Assembly (NCBI GenBank): GCA_900754115.1
Contig: CAAEBM010000018.1
Location: forward strand, 19,864 to 83,863
Source of the DNA: Bacilli bacterium
GTDB lineage: Bacteria; Bacillota_I; Bacilli_A; RFN20; CAG-631
Reading direction: 5' to 3'
DNA length: 64,000 bases
Numbering within the stretch: position 1 is the first letter of the stretch; each line of letters starts with the position of its first letter. The translations under genes and the position numbers were made by a program. Under the pieces are notes generated by a model. That model made no database searches. It had not been told where the DNA came from and worked only from the letters and a program-made list of their open reading frames with translations. This document shows, in pieces, positions 25,319 to 34,288 of the stretch.

Positions 25319-25852
25319 TTATTTAAAATAACGATCTAATAATGCTTGTAATGCACGACCATGACGAGCTTCATCTTTTGTCATTTCATGAACAGAATCA
25401 TGAATTGCATCTAAATTTAATTGTTTTGCTCTAGTAGCAATTGCTTTTTTACCATGACAAGCTCCATTTTCACCAGCTAACATTTTTTCTAAATTTTCTT
25501 TTGTACTAGAAGATACTAATTCTCCTAACATTTCTTGGAAACGTGCTGCGTGTTCTGCTTCTTCTTTTGCAATTTGTTCTAAAACTAATGCTACTTCTGG
25601 ATAACCTTCACGGAAAGCTTGACGAGCCATTGCTAAATACATTCCCACTTCACTGCATTCTCCTTGGAAATGATTTCTTAATCCTTCTAAAATTTCTGGG
25701 TCAACACCTTTAGCAACACCTAAAACGTGTTCATCAGCCCAAGTCATTTCTTCTTCAACATAAGGAACAATTTTGTCTCCACTTGCTCCACAAACTGGAC
25801 ATACATCTCCTTCAAAAATTGCTCCACAAATTAAACATTTCATTTTTGCCAT
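25319..25852 (-). CDS. Reverse rubrerythrin (rubredoxin domain first)
   Basis: 177 residues. The rubredoxin-like zinc/iron knuckles come first ([19 protein letters not shown], two CxxC), followed by the ferritin-like diiron domain: [23 protein letters not shown] and [10 protein letters not shown] supply the ExxH ligands. Normal rubrerythrins have the rubredoxin domain last; the reversed order is known in clostridia as reverse rubrerythrin, an NADH-dependent peroxidase in oxygen tolerance. Start at 25852 with AAAGGAG upstream, inside the end of perR (13-base overlap), so the enzyme is translated from the perR transcript. This gives self-regulated peroxide defence. Confidence 0.9.
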   Translation of the reverse strand: MAKMKCLICGAIFEGDVCPVCGASGDKIVPYVEEEMTWADEHVLGVAKGVDPEILEGLRNHFQGECSEVGMYLAMARQAFREGYPEVALVLEQIAKEEAEHAARFQEMLGELVSSSTKENLEKMLAGENGACHGKKAIATRAKQLNLDAIHDSVHEMTKDEARHGRALQALLDRYFK

Positions 25853-26253
25853 TTTTCTTTTTTCTCCTTTATTTGATTTAAACATTGAGGGCAAATGCCT
25901 TTAAATATAATCGTATGTGCTGAAATTTGATAATGACTTTTTTTAGCTGCCATTTCATTTAACTGATCTTGATAAGGAAGATCAATATCTACGAAATTAT
26001 GGCATTGATTACAACACAAATGATAATGATTCATCGTCTGACCATCAAACCGATCTTTTTCATTAGCCATTGAAATTCTAGTAATTTTTCCCTCTTCTAC
26101 TAGTTTATATAAATTTCGATAAACAGTTTTTAAACTAATATTAGGAATAATTTGAACGATTTCTTGATAAACATCTTCGGCTGTTGGATGAGTACGATGG
26201 TTCATAACAAAATCATAAATTGCTTGATATTGTTTTGTACATCTATATTCCAT
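25840..26253 (-). CDS. perR: PerR-type Fur family regulator
   Basis: 137 residues. The winged helix has [11 protein letters not shown] and [18 protein letters not shown]. The regulatory metal ligands of PerR are in place: His in RTHPTAED, Asp in DRFDGQTM, His pair in NHYHLCC, and Asp in DIDLP. Two CxxC pairs (CCNQC, CPQC) form the structural zinc site. The Asp in the RFD position separates PerR from Fur. PerR senses peroxide by metal-catalysed oxidation and derepresses peroxide-defence genes. Start at 26253 (GGAGAAA upstream). First gene of an operon with reverse rubrerythrin. Confidence 0.88.
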   Translation of the reverse strand: MEYRCTKQYQAIYDFVMNHRTHPTAEDVYQEIVQIIPNISLKTVYRNLYKLVEEGKITRISMANEKDRFDGQTMNHYHLCCNQCHNFVDIDLPYQDQLNEMAAKKSHYQISAHTIIFKGICPQCLNQIKEKKEKWQK

Positions 26254-26272
26254 TGCATTTCTCCTCGACAAC

Positions 26273-26326
26273 ACTATTAACAATAGTTGTCAATAAGATT
26301 ATACTTTGTTCTTTTTCACTTTGCAA
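26273..26326 (-). promoter_or_regulatory. perR promoter with Fur-family operator
   Basis: Minus strand TTGCAA (26326-26321), 17 bases, TATAAT (26303-26298). A 15-bp palindrome ACTATTAACAATAGT (26273-26287) lies just downstream of the start site, a suitable place for autorepression. It has the 7-1-7 plan of Per boxes with differing bases. Confidence 0.75.
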
Positions 26327-26337
26327 TATTTTTTTAA

Positions 26338-26366
26338 AAAAAATAACAACTTTTTCAAGTTGCTAT
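26338..26366 (-). terminator. Terminator of the BofA-like gene
   Basis: Stem AATAGCAACTT/AAGTTGTTATT (one G-T pair) with a long minus-strand T run; the stem includes the stop codon region at 26363. Confidence 0.75.
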
Positions 26367-26632
26367 TTTGTAACAAAATAAATAATTAAGATGACAATGA
26401 CAGCTGGGATTCCAAAAATACCCGTTGCTAAGGCATTAATCCATGTAATAGGTAAATCTACTCCTGGAATAAAGTTTACAAGATACAATATAATGGCACC
26501 TAAAAGGGCGTTAATAACAATTTTTAGAATCAATTTTAAACTAACTTTGAATAAAAATAAAATAATAACTAGAATGGCTAAAGCACCAGCAACAACTGCA
26601 AGTCCTCCAGTTGTACCTAAAAAAGACAACAT
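26363..26632 (-). CDS. BofA-like membrane protein
   Basis: 89 residues, three hydrophobic segments: GGLAVVAGALAILVIILFLF, LILKIVINALLGAIILYLV and the C-terminal IFGIPAVIVILIIYFV. The KIVINALLGAIILYLVN core and the INALATGIFGIPAVI ending match the pro-sigmaK processing inhibitor BofA family. In Bacillus BofA holds SpoIVFB inactive during sporulation. No other sporulation gene of that pathway is in the window, and such proteins also occur in non-sporulating relatives, so the role here is open. GGAGG lies before the ATG. Confidence 0.8.
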   Translation of the reverse strand: MLSFLGTTGGLAVVAGALAILVIILFLFKVSLKLILKIVINALLGAIILYLVNFIPGVDLPITWINALATGIFGIPAVIVILIIYFVTK

Positions 26633-26751
26633 TTTATCTAACCTCCTTATATTTATTTTACTATCTTTTATGTCAATTTACTAATCTTTTTTATTGAATT
26701 AAATAAAAAGCATAAACTTAAAAATTTTAAGAATATGCTTTTTTTAATAAA

Positions 26752-29700
26752 CTAATAAATAATAGCTTCTCCATTTTGGATGCAAGAATGTAACCAGTTA
26801 ATATAATACATTAATATTTCATAAGTCATATATCCTTTAGCAATAGAAATTTTAAAGTATTTGAATCCATAGTCTACAAAGATTTTTTCGCTGATTAAAT
26901 CCTTAAAGTCATCGTATGTATATAAACCATATTGAGTTATTTCGGATTCTACTTGATTCATATCGTAACAATAATTTTCATCATAATCAAAGATGTTATA
27001 AACTCCATATAAAACACTCGTGATATTTAACAATCCATTACCAACACAATTTAAATTTTCACTAGTTACAAGCGTATAACTACCTGTCGTTTTATGAACA
27101 ATATTTACACCTTTTAAAGTAACTTTTTCATGATTTCCTTGATTATATTTAATAAATTCATGTCCAATATAATTGTTATAATTTTCAGATGTGAAATCAA
27201 CATATCGATTTAAAGTGACATCAAATAATCCGTGATTATTAATGAATCCAATATAAGATCCATCATCAAACATAAGTTCCATTACTTCGTAATTACTGAT
27301 TCCATGATATATTACAGCAGCAATTGGTTTATATTCATATTGTCCACTAAAATGATTAAATGAAAGAATTAAATCATTTTTCGTAATATCTTCAATCTTC
27401 TTTTCGCCATGATTAGTTAATACCATTGTTCCAGCTTCAAAACATACAGATGTGTCAGCTTCGTGATTAATGATGAAGGTTGCAGTATATGTTGTACCAT
27501 CTAAACCTGTCACAACACATTTTAATGTTGCTTTATCATCACTTGCACCAGTTCCACTACCAGTATGAACAACAACAGAAGTTTCATTGCTTATTGTTTC
27601 GGTTTTAGCCGTATTATCATTAATCCATTGTCTTCCAGCAGCTGAAGCAGTAAATGTCCATTCTATAGAACTATATGGAGCAGTTGATGGATTGATGTTT
27701 AAAGTGAACGTAATGGTTTTATTATTTCCATATGCCCCATTATAATCGGTCTTTGTACTTCCTCCCCAATCGCTTTGACCAGCAACAACTTCAGAGGAAT
27801 TTCCGTTGCTATCAGTAATATAAATAGATTCAATTGCTTCTACATCTGCTTCTTCAATAACTTCTACTTCAAACTCAGCAACAACCCCATCACATTCCGC
27901 TTGAATTATCGCTTTACCTAATGCAACTCCTGTGACAATTCCATTTTGGTCAACCGTTGCAATATTAGTATCTAAACTAGTCCATGTAATTGTTTTATCA
28001 TAAGATTTATCAATATTATCAACTATTGCAGCTAAAGAAATATTTTTTTCAACATATAAAGGAATTTCCCCATCAATAGTTGGAGTTTGACAAATAATTT
28101 CAATGTTTTGAACATCAAATTCATTGACCCCATTATTGTTATTAGAAATAGATAAAACACTATTGACTACTCCAATTTTTGAGTTTTCTCCTGTATAGGA
28201 AATAACTTCATTTTTAGGATAATAAATATCATCATAATAAGATTTATAAATATTAGAATTAAATACTAATTGATAATTTATTAAGTTATCGATTTGCAAT
28301 ACGGCTTGATATCCATCAATTGTATAAGATTCTAATCCATCATTTATTAAAACATCAAAAGAAGGAGTATAACTATTATAGTTTGTAAATATATTCGTTC
28401 CCACATATAACTGATCTTTTTCTTCTAAATAAGAAACAGGAACAACACTTAATTTTTCTTTGATTTCTAAATATTCTCCGATAGTCCAAGCAGGGTTAAT
28501 ACTTCCTGACGATTTAAAGGACCATGCTTCTTTTGCCGTAATTTCATTAGTAGTATAAGAAAAATTACTCTCTTCACCATAAACCGTTCCAGCCAATTTA
28601 TTGGCGATAATTTTCCCAGCATCTAATACTTTTAAGACCCCCCCTTCTTTGAGAGGATACTTCTTGGAGTTATATCCATTAAAACTACTTTCTCCATTTC
28701 CTAAAGTTCCATCATAAAAAGCAGAATAAACAATAATTTCATTCGCATTTAAAATGCATTTATCGTGAATGGTTAACATACTTCCTGGTAACACTTTCAT
28801 TCTTTGTTTTGTAATATCAAAGGTAGCAGATGTTTGATTTTCATCTGCTAATAATTCTACATTCAGACGATAAGATAATGGAAAATACGCTTCTGTTGTG
28901 CTCAAATCCACTGTAACAATTGATTCTTTTAATTGCAATTGAAAATCATTTAAAGCCATGCCTCCAATAATTTTCAAATCAGCTACTTCTGTAGTTTTAT
29001 TAAATTTATACGAAAGAGAAGAATAATTCGAATCTGTTAATTGAAGAAAAGAATCACTTGTATTGCCAACAATATTTAATATTTTAGTAAATACTTTATC
29101 AATACTCATAGAGGAATAAGTAAGATAAACGTTTGTTATCCCATAAACACTCGTAGAGTAGTTAATATTGACTAACGCATCAATATTTCTAAACTCAAAT
29201 TGATTAAATGGAGAACATCTATTTTCCTCAATTGCTCCATCAGTCATTGCCCAAGAAAAATTAAATCCACGATAATCATTAACAATAAAAGGAATATATA
29301 GTTTACCTTTATTAAAACTGACGCTACTTGCATTATTAAGTGTTGATTCTGAAATATACCCATAACAATAAGTAACAGCATTATCATCGTTTTGAACAAT
29401 CTTTGCATTGGAACCCAATAAAATTCTTGAATAACTATGAGAGGTTTGTCCTAGTGTGCTAATACCACTTGTTCCACCACTCAAATATCCACTCACAACC
29501 AAAGTTCCGTTATTAACTATAGTAACATTATCTTCAACTCGCAAAGTTACTCTTAAATAACGATTTTCATAATTTGTAGCATAAAGAGAGTAAGAACTAG
29601 TTCCTCCCCTTGACCGATCGTCTGTTTGCATACTAGTAATATAAGAATCCAAAGAACTAGCGTTTGTTACAGAACTTAGTGTTTCTTGATCCGTAGGAAT

Positions 29701-30033
29701 AACAAGAGTGACTCCTGACTTAATTTCACAATCTCGAGTGATTTTGTATTCTACTTTATCAGGTATAACAGCATTAGATGTCTCGTGATAATTCTTTAAA
29801 GTAGGAGGAACTAAGCATACAATATCTCCACTTTCAGCCATTTCTAATGCTTTTTCAATAGTAGTAAATTTTGCATTACTTCCTAAAATATATGCTACTG
29901 GTTCTACTTCAATTTTATTATCAACTGTAAAACTTCTATTTGCTGAAATAATCCATTTACTATAACCAACTAAAGAGCTGATACAAGTTGCTGATAAAAC
30001 TAAAAGTGTTATACTTTTTAATTTTTTATTCAT
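26752..30033 (-). CDS. Large exported protein with Ig-like and C-terminal Hint domains
   Basis: 1093 residues. The N-terminus is a signal/anchor (LKSITLLVLSATCISSLVGYSKWI) resembling SipW-type leaders. Residues about 50-660 are Ser/Asn-rich beta-type sequence, likely a surface beta-helix. A bacterial Ig-like domain follows (TWTSLDTNIATVDQNG, ALGKAIIQAE). From residue 864 comes a Hint domain: CFEAGTMVLTNHGEKKIEDI, then LILSFN, FDDGSYIGFINNHGLF (block with His) and LVTSENLNCVGNGLL, followed by a 90-residue tail. Hint domains in surface proteins can self-cleave or link to other molecules; a terminal His-Asn is not obvious, so activity is uncertain. A G7 tract lies at 28638-28644. GTGG is upstream of the ATG, which overlaps the previous gene by 4 bases. 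Confidence 0.75.
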   Translation of the reverse strand: MNKKLKSITLLVLSATCISSLVGYSKWIISANRSFTVDNKIEVEPVAYILGSNAKFTTIEKALEMAESGDIVCLVPPTLKNYHETSNAVIPDKVEYKITRDCEIKSGVTLVIPTDQETLSSVTNASSLDSYITSMQTDDRSRGGTSSYSLYATNYENRYLRVTLRVEDNVTIVNNGTLVVSGYLSGGTSGISTLGQTSHSYSRILLGSNAKIVQNDDNAVTYCYGYISESTLNNASSVSFNKGKLYIPFIVNDYRGFNFSWAMTDGAIEENRCSPFNQFEFRNIDALVNINYSTSVYGITNVYLTYSSMSIDKVFTKILNIVGNTSDSFLQLTDSNYSSLSYKFNKTTEVADLKIIGGMALNDFQLQLKESIVTVDLSTTEAYFPLSYRLNVELLADENQTSATFDITKQRMKVLPGSMLTIHDKCILNANEIIVYSAFYDGTLGNGESSFNGYNSKKYPLKEGGVLKVLDAGKIIANKLAGTVYGEESNFSYTTNEITAKEAWSFKSSGSINPAWTIGEYLEIKEKLSVVPVSYLEEKDQLYVGTNIFTNYNSYTPSFDVLINDGLESYTIDGYQAVLQIDNLINYQLVFNSNIYKSYYDDIYYPKNEVISYTGENSKIGVVNSVLSISNNNNGVNEFDVQNIEIICQTPTIDGEIPLYVEKNISLAAIVDNIDKSYDKTITWTSLDTNIATVDQNGIVTGVALGKAIIQAECDGVVAEFEVEVIEEADVEAIESIYITDSNGNSSEVVAGQSDWGGSTKTDYNGAYGNNKTITFTLNINPSTAPYSSIEWTFTASAAGRQWINDNTAKTETISNETSVVVHTGSGTGASDDKATLKCVVTGLDGTTYTATFIINHEADTSVCFEAGTMVLTNHGEKKIEDITKNDLILSFNHFSGQYEYKPIAAVIYHGISNYEVMELMFDDGSYIGFINNHGLFDVTLNRYVDFTSENYNNYIGHEFIKYNQGNHEKVTLKGVNIVHKTTGSYTLVTSENLNCVGNGLLNITSVLYGVYNIFDYDENYCYDMNQVESEITQYGLYTYDDFKDLISEKIFVDYGFKYFKISIAKGYMTYEILMYYINWLHSCIQNGEAIIY

Positions 30034-30701
30034 TTCGTATCCACCCCTATACTGATATTTAATTCTATACCATCATCTGGAATTTGATTATAAATAGCGG
30101 TTTCAAAAGAATCAGCATACGCCGAAAAATCAAAATGGTAAACAAGAGTGTAAAAAAGAAGATTGATATTAGATAAATTTTCGTCTAAATAGGAAATTTT
30201 AGATAAAATTGCTCCATTTTGTAATGTTCCTTCTATTGTATTTGAAAGGTCAGGATTAGTAGAATAACTACTAGATACATTATATTGTATAGTAGGAGTT
30301 TCAGATTGCATAAATTCTGCACTGAACAAATTAAATGATCCACTATTTCTTAAATAGATATTCAAATTTAATTGATCTGATGTTAAAAAAGATAAAACTC
30401 CATCTTTAACTGTTACATAAAATGATATTCTAATATCTCCTTCATAAACAAACATTTCATCTTCAACAATTCCCTGTTTTGAAATTTGAAACATTTGTAT
30501 TGGTTGAAAAGTAAAAAAACTATCAATATCAAGAGTATTATCAACTTCTATAGTTAAAGAAGATTGTGTGGTGTTATTTTCCATAATAGCCCAAGCAGAA
30601 AAGCCAATATTAAAAGTACAAAGAGCCATAATAAAAATAATTAGACCGTTTGTTTTCTTATATTTCAATAAATTTTTAAAATTAAATCCTTTATTTTTCA
30701 T
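30030..30701 (-). CDS. Exported protein with SipW-type leader, partner of the Hint protein
   Basis: 223 residues from the ATG at 30701, selected because a positively charged leader then precedes the hydrophobic segment GLIIFIMALCTFNIGFSAW; the frame is open to 30788 without a better site. The leader ends GFSAWAIMENN and continues SLTIEVDNT, the same plan as the downstream protein (VGYSKWIISANRS then FTVDNK), so both probably go through the same export and cleavage path. The rest is beta-rich with no named domain. It overlaps the next gene by 4 bases (ATGA), so the two are made together, perhaps as a surface fibre and its accessory subunit. That pairing is inference. Confidence 0.6.
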   Translation of the reverse strand: MKNKGFNFKNLLKYKKTNGLIIFIMALCTFNIGFSAWAIMENNTTQSSLTIEVDNTLDIDSFFTFQPIQMFQISKQGIVEDEMFVYEGDIRISFYVTVKDGVLSFLTSDQLNLNIYLRNSGSFNLFSAEFMQSETPTIQYNVSSSYSTNPDLSNTIEGTLQNGAILSKISYLDENLSNINLLFYTLVYHFDFSAYADSFETAIYNQIPDDGIELNISIGVDTK

Positions 30702-30787
30702 AGAAAAATAATACCACAACATATCAATAAAATCAAGATGGATAATCTGCTTTACAAACTGTATCCTAAAAATGTCATTTTTTGTCA

Positions 30788-30815
30788 TTACAATTCAGCA
30801 ATAACATGATATAAT
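30788..30815 (+). promoter_or_regulatory. Promoter of the endonuclease I gene
   Basis: TATAAT at 30810-30815 with TGA before it (extended -10) and TTACAA at 30788-30793, 16-base spacing, 28 bases before the ATG, followed by SD AGGGAGG. Confidence 0.6.
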
Positions 30816-30842
30816 CCTAAATTAGGGAGGATTTTTTAAAAA

Positions 30843-32282
30843 ATGAAAATGAAAAATTTGTTGTTATTGCCGTTAGTTCTTTTGTCGTTAACCGCTTGTA
30901 ATTCCAATGCGAATAGTTCATCTTCAATTGGTGGAAGTTCACCTACAAGCAATCCGTCTAATTCTAGCAGTTCCAGTTCAAATAGCAGTCCTAGTGATCC
31001 AAGTTCTGGTTCTAGTTCTACTTCTACTTCGCCAACAACTCCACCAATAATTGATGGAAAAGTTGAAACGTATCAACATGTATTCAATCAATCTGATTTT
31101 TCAGGCAGTGGATATGACACAACAAGTGGAACGACCGACAATATTAATGGATTAAGTTGGTCTTATGATGCTTTTTCTTTTTTAGGACAATCAAGTGATG
31201 GCATACAAATTGGAAGCAATAAAGCTCCTCAAACTCAACCATGGACTTTATCAACATCTTTTGGTGAAGAAGTTTATTTAAATAGTTTTACAGTATCTAT
31301 TAAAGCAACTGGTGCTTCAGGTGCTGATTATGTTATCAGTGGTGGCAATTATACATATACTGAAAATGTAAAAAATAGTGTCGTTGAAGAATATAGCCAA
31401 AGTGGTTTAAATGAACCCATGGAAACATTGACATTTTCTTTATCATCTCAAGTAAAAGCGGTATATTTTTATGCGATTGCATTTAGTGTTACAGTTCCAT
31501 TTACTTCAAATTTAGATTTAACAACTGATGCTGGAGATGTAACACCAAGTGTCCCTGGAGAAGGATTAATTCCTGAAACTAACTATACTGCAATAAGTAA
31601 AGAAGAATACTATAAAAACATTGATTTTGAAAGTGATGTAGAAACTTTAACAACTGATTTATCTACACTAATTTCGCAAATGACTAAAATTTCTTATGGT
31701 GATGATACCTATGTCATGCTTTATACTGATGAAAGCGTATCAAACCCTGGATATTTATATGGTTTTTATGATGGGGATTTAATTAAAGCTGATGCAAACG
31801 GAACATGGAATAAAGAACACGTTTGGGCTTGTTCTCAAATGAAACTAGATGGAAAAGATCCACGTCCTAGCAGTGACACCAAAAATCACGCCACTGACTT
31901 GCATAATCTTCGTGTTACTTGTCAAAATAGTAATGGTTTACACGGAAATAAATTTTATGATGACACAAATACAGATATCACCTTTTTCCCCAATCTTGCT
32001 GATGATGGAAACATTTCCCATGATTATCAAGGGGACCATCGTGGCGATGTAGCAAGAATTTTATTCTATATGGCTTTAAGATATGATTTTCTAGAATTAA
32101 ATGATGATTTAGATACAAGTAATGATACTTCAATGGGAAAACTTTCTGTTTTATTGAAATGGCATGAAGAAGATCCTGTTGATGAATTTGAAATTCAAAG
32201 AAACAATCGTATTTATGAATATCAAGGAAATCGAAATCCATTTATTGATTATGCCAATTTGGCTACTTTAATTTATGCATAA
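30843..32282 (+). CDS. Secreted endonuclease I family lipoprotein
   Basis: 479 residues. Signal peptide with lipobox SLTAC, then a Ser/Pro/Thr-rich linker (residues about 20-70), a beta-rich domain (about 75-220) and the nuclease domain (about 240-479). Endonuclease I motifs: NGTWNKEHVWACSQ (catalytic His, beta-beta-alpha-metal fold), HATDLHNLR, GDHRGDVARILFYM and, near the end, FEIQRNNRIYEYQGNRNPF. Known members (Vibrio Dns, Bacillus BsnA) degrade extracellular DNA and RNA. Here it is probably attached outside the membrane to feed on nucleic acids or to clear DNA. SD AGGGAGG. Single gene with a terminator. Confidence 0.9.
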   Translation: MKMKNLLLLPLVLLSLTACNSNANSSSSIGGSSPTSNPSNSSSSSSNSSPSDPSSGSSSTSTSPTTPPIIDGKVETYQHVFNQSDFSGSGYDTTSGTTDNINGLSWSYDAFSFLGQSSDGIQIGSNKAPQTQPWTLSTSFGEEVYLNSFTVSIKATGASGADYVISGGNYTYTENVKNSVVEEYSQSGLNEPMETLTFSLSSQVKAVYFYAIAFSVTVPFTSNLDLTTDAGDVTPSVPGEGLIPETNYTAISKEEYYKNIDFESDVETLTTDLSTLISQMTKISYGDDTYVMLYTDESVSNPGYLYGFYDGDLIKADANGTWNKEHVWACSQMKLDGKDPRPSSDTKNHATDLHNLRVTCQNSNGLHGNKFYDDTNTDITFFPNLADDGNISHDYQGDHRGDVARILFYMALRYDFLELNDDLDTSNDTSMGKLSVLLKWHEEDPVDEFEIQRNNRIYEYQGNRNPFIDYANLATLIYA

Positions 32283-32310
32283 ATAAAAAGACATAGTCAA
32301 TGAACCAAAT

Positions 32311-32354
32311 AAAGACAGTGCAAAAAGCAATTTTGCTTCCTACACTGTCTTTTT
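32311..32354 (+). terminator. Terminator of the endonuclease I gene
   Basis: Stem AAAGACAGTG/CACTGTCTTT enclosing a second small stem (AAGCAA/TTGCTT), ending in five T. Confidence 0.85.
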
Positions 32355-32362
32355 ATATGTTC

Positions 32363-32409
32363 AAAAAAAGATACAATGTATTTTTCTTTATTAAATCACA
32401 TCGTATCTT
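32363..32409 (-). terminator. Terminator of the yidC-jag-RCC1-lipoprotein operon
   Basis: Minus-strand stem AAGATACGATGTGAT with partner ACATTGTATCTT and seven T, 24 bases past the stop at 32433. Confidence 0.7.
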
Positions 32410-32432
32410 CACTAAATAATCTTTTTTATTTT

Positions 32433-32915
32433 TTAATCAATTTTTACAGATTCTAACCACGTAAATACCGTTTCTTCATAAAGTTTTTTGTTAGTTTCAC
32501 TATATTCCATGTTCACTTCACAAATATATTCATCTTCAAAAGCTGTAAGCAAAGTGTATATTTTTAAATTTTCTTCCAAATAATAAAACTCATAGTAATA
32601 TAAATTCCCTTTTGTTTTTAACTCTGCATAATCATCACCAGATTGAACAGGATATAAATCTAATTCTTCGTCAATGGCATGAAACATTGCACTTAAACTA
32701 TTAGAAGTTTGATAAAAAAGTACATTAATTCCTTTAGAACTTGTATATCCTAAAGTAACATTTTCCATATTAACCTTGAAAAAAGTATTATCCAAAGTAA
32801 TGGTAATTCCATTATTAGAAAAAGTCTTTTCTTTTTCGGCTAAAAAACAAGAGGATAATCCTAATACACTAACTCCTGTAAGTAAAGCTAATTTTAGACT
32901 ATTTTTTGCTTTCAT
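32433..32915 (-). CDS. Lipoprotein of the yidC operon, function unknown
   Basis: 160 residues. Signal peptide LKLALLTGVSVLGLSSC with Cys lipobox, then a compact domain of about 130 residues: ITLDNTFFKVN, VTLGYTSSKGINVLFY, ending CEVNMEYSETNKKLYEET and FTWLESVKID. No named family recognised; the pattern resembles small PsbP/DcrB-like folds but this is only an impression. I start at 32915 because AAGGAG is 8 bases upstream; the ATG at 32921 is too close to it. The start lies inside the end of the RCC1-like gene (17-base overlap), so it is coupled and probably works with that protein outside the membrane. Confidence 0.7.
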   Translation of the reverse strand: MKAKNSLKLALLTGVSVLGLSSCFLAEKEKTFSNNGITITLDNTFFKVNMENVTLGYTSSKGINVLFYQTSNSLSAMFHAIDEELDLYPVQSGDDYAELKTKGNLYYYEFYYLEENLKIYTLLTAFEDEYICEVNMEYSETNKKLYEETVFTWLESVKID

Positions 32916-34275
32916 CTTCATATCTCCTTTTGAAATATCGATTGTATTTACTATTTTGTTCAAAAAAGTATACCACTAAATAAAAGAGAATCATAACCAT
33001 TAAAAACAAACTTAAGTATTTCACCACATATTCAACAATAAAATTGTCATACATTCTAATCATTTCATTATGGTTATCATAATCCACATAATATAGTATA
33101 TCATCTTTTAACACAATAGTAGAATAGTAACCACCAATTATTTGATCTATTTTTCCAAATTCAGTGATTTTTTTAAATGTGGAAGAACTAGCATACCCTA
33201 TATTTCCACTATAATAAAAATCATTTTTTGTTTGAAGAACCAAAGCAAAAGTTCCCGTAGTATAGATATTTTCTATGTCTTTTAATCCATGAAGAATGGG
33301 AGTAAAAGTATCATAAGAATCGACCCCTAACCCAATGCCAAATATTCCATAATCGTCATCAATGTAATTATTGCCAATTGCATATAATTCTTGTTGTTGA
33401 GTTAAAATAAAAGTTGCATTTTCAATAGAACAAATATTTTTTACTAAAAGATTAGATATCATTTCTTTTGTTTGTAATAATGATTCTTCTTGGATTTCTT
33501 TTATAATCTCGCTTTTATCTTGTTGAGAATATAAATGCATTCTGTTATAATCCACTGTAATTTGATTTTGAATGACTTTATTTTGACTTGTGACATAATA
33601 AGATGTGTATTGCCGAAAATCTGTCGTAGCATCATTACTTATTTTTAAATGCCCTTGAGTGGAAATCATCCTAACATCTTCTATTTGAGGATTAAATTGA
33701 TAAAGATATCCTCCTTTTAAAATAAATTCATAAACTTGATAATCTTTTGTCAAAACTGTAAAGTTAGCATATCCTGCATCCACATCAATGACATCTGATA
33801 AGATTTTTACAAATGCTTCTGCATTATTGTACAACAAATATAAATCATTAATTTCTGTTAAAACTAATGTGTACCCATCTAAACCAAAAACATTATCTCT
33901 AAATCCATCTACCTTAACAATATTTCCAAAATCATAATCAATTGTTATAAAATTATAAAAATGACTTGTCGCATCACCATATTCATTATCTAAAGATTCA
34001 ATACCAGCATATTCATTGAGATGTCCAGGAGAAGATTTGTTAAAACTATAGTGCAAAACATCATCTTCATCAACAGCATAAATCACAGAATAATTATTAC
34101 TATATAAATCTTTTACTTTTGAAGTAGAAAACAATTCCGATATCCCTTTTACAGAAGTAGCAAACGGAGCAAAAGAGATTAAAAAGGCACATAAAAACAC
34201 AAAAAACAAGCAAAGTGCGATAATTGTATTTTTATCTTTAAAATATAACTTTACATTATTTTTGTGTATTTTCAT
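32899..34275 (-). CDS. Membrane-anchored RCC1-like beta-propeller protein
   Basis: 458 residues. One N-terminal membrane segment (TIIALCLFFVFLCAFLISF) and one near the C-terminus (LSLFLMVMILFYLVVYFF), with about 370 residues between them that should lie outside. These contain repeats of the form x-LYAIGNN then GIFGIGLG (residues about 285-305), NIYTTGTFALVLQT then YYSGNIG, and IIGGYYSTIVLKDDILYYV, matching RCC1 repeats. RCC1-like propellers bind proteins or ligands. Placed 13 bases after jag in the yidC operon, with a lipoprotein gene overlapping its end. An envelope role linked to protein insertion is possible but not shown. SD GGTGG. Confidence 0.65.
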   Translation of the reverse strand: MKIHKNNVKLYFKDKNTIIALCLFFVFLCAFLISFAPFATSVKGISELFSTSKVKDLYSNNYSVIYAVDEDDVLHYSFNKSSPGHLNEYAGIESLDNEYGDATSHFYNFITIDYDFGNIVKVDGFRDNVFGLDGYTLVLTEINDLYLLYNNAEAFVKILSDVIDVDAGYANFTVLTKDYQVYEFILKGGYLYQFNPQIEDVRMISTQGHLKISNDATTDFRQYTSYYVTSQNKVIQNQITVDYNRMHLYSQQDKSEIIKEIQEESLLQTKEMISNLLVKNICSIENATFILTQQQELYAIGNNYIDDDYGIFGIGLGVDSYDTFTPILHGLKDIENIYTTGTFALVLQTKNDFYYSGNIGYASSSTFKKITEFGKIDQIIGGYYSTIVLKDDILYYVDYDNHNEMIRMYDNFIVEYVVKYLSLFLMVMILFYLVVYFFEQNSKYNRYFKRRYEDESKK

Positions 34276-34288
34276 AAAACCACCTTAT

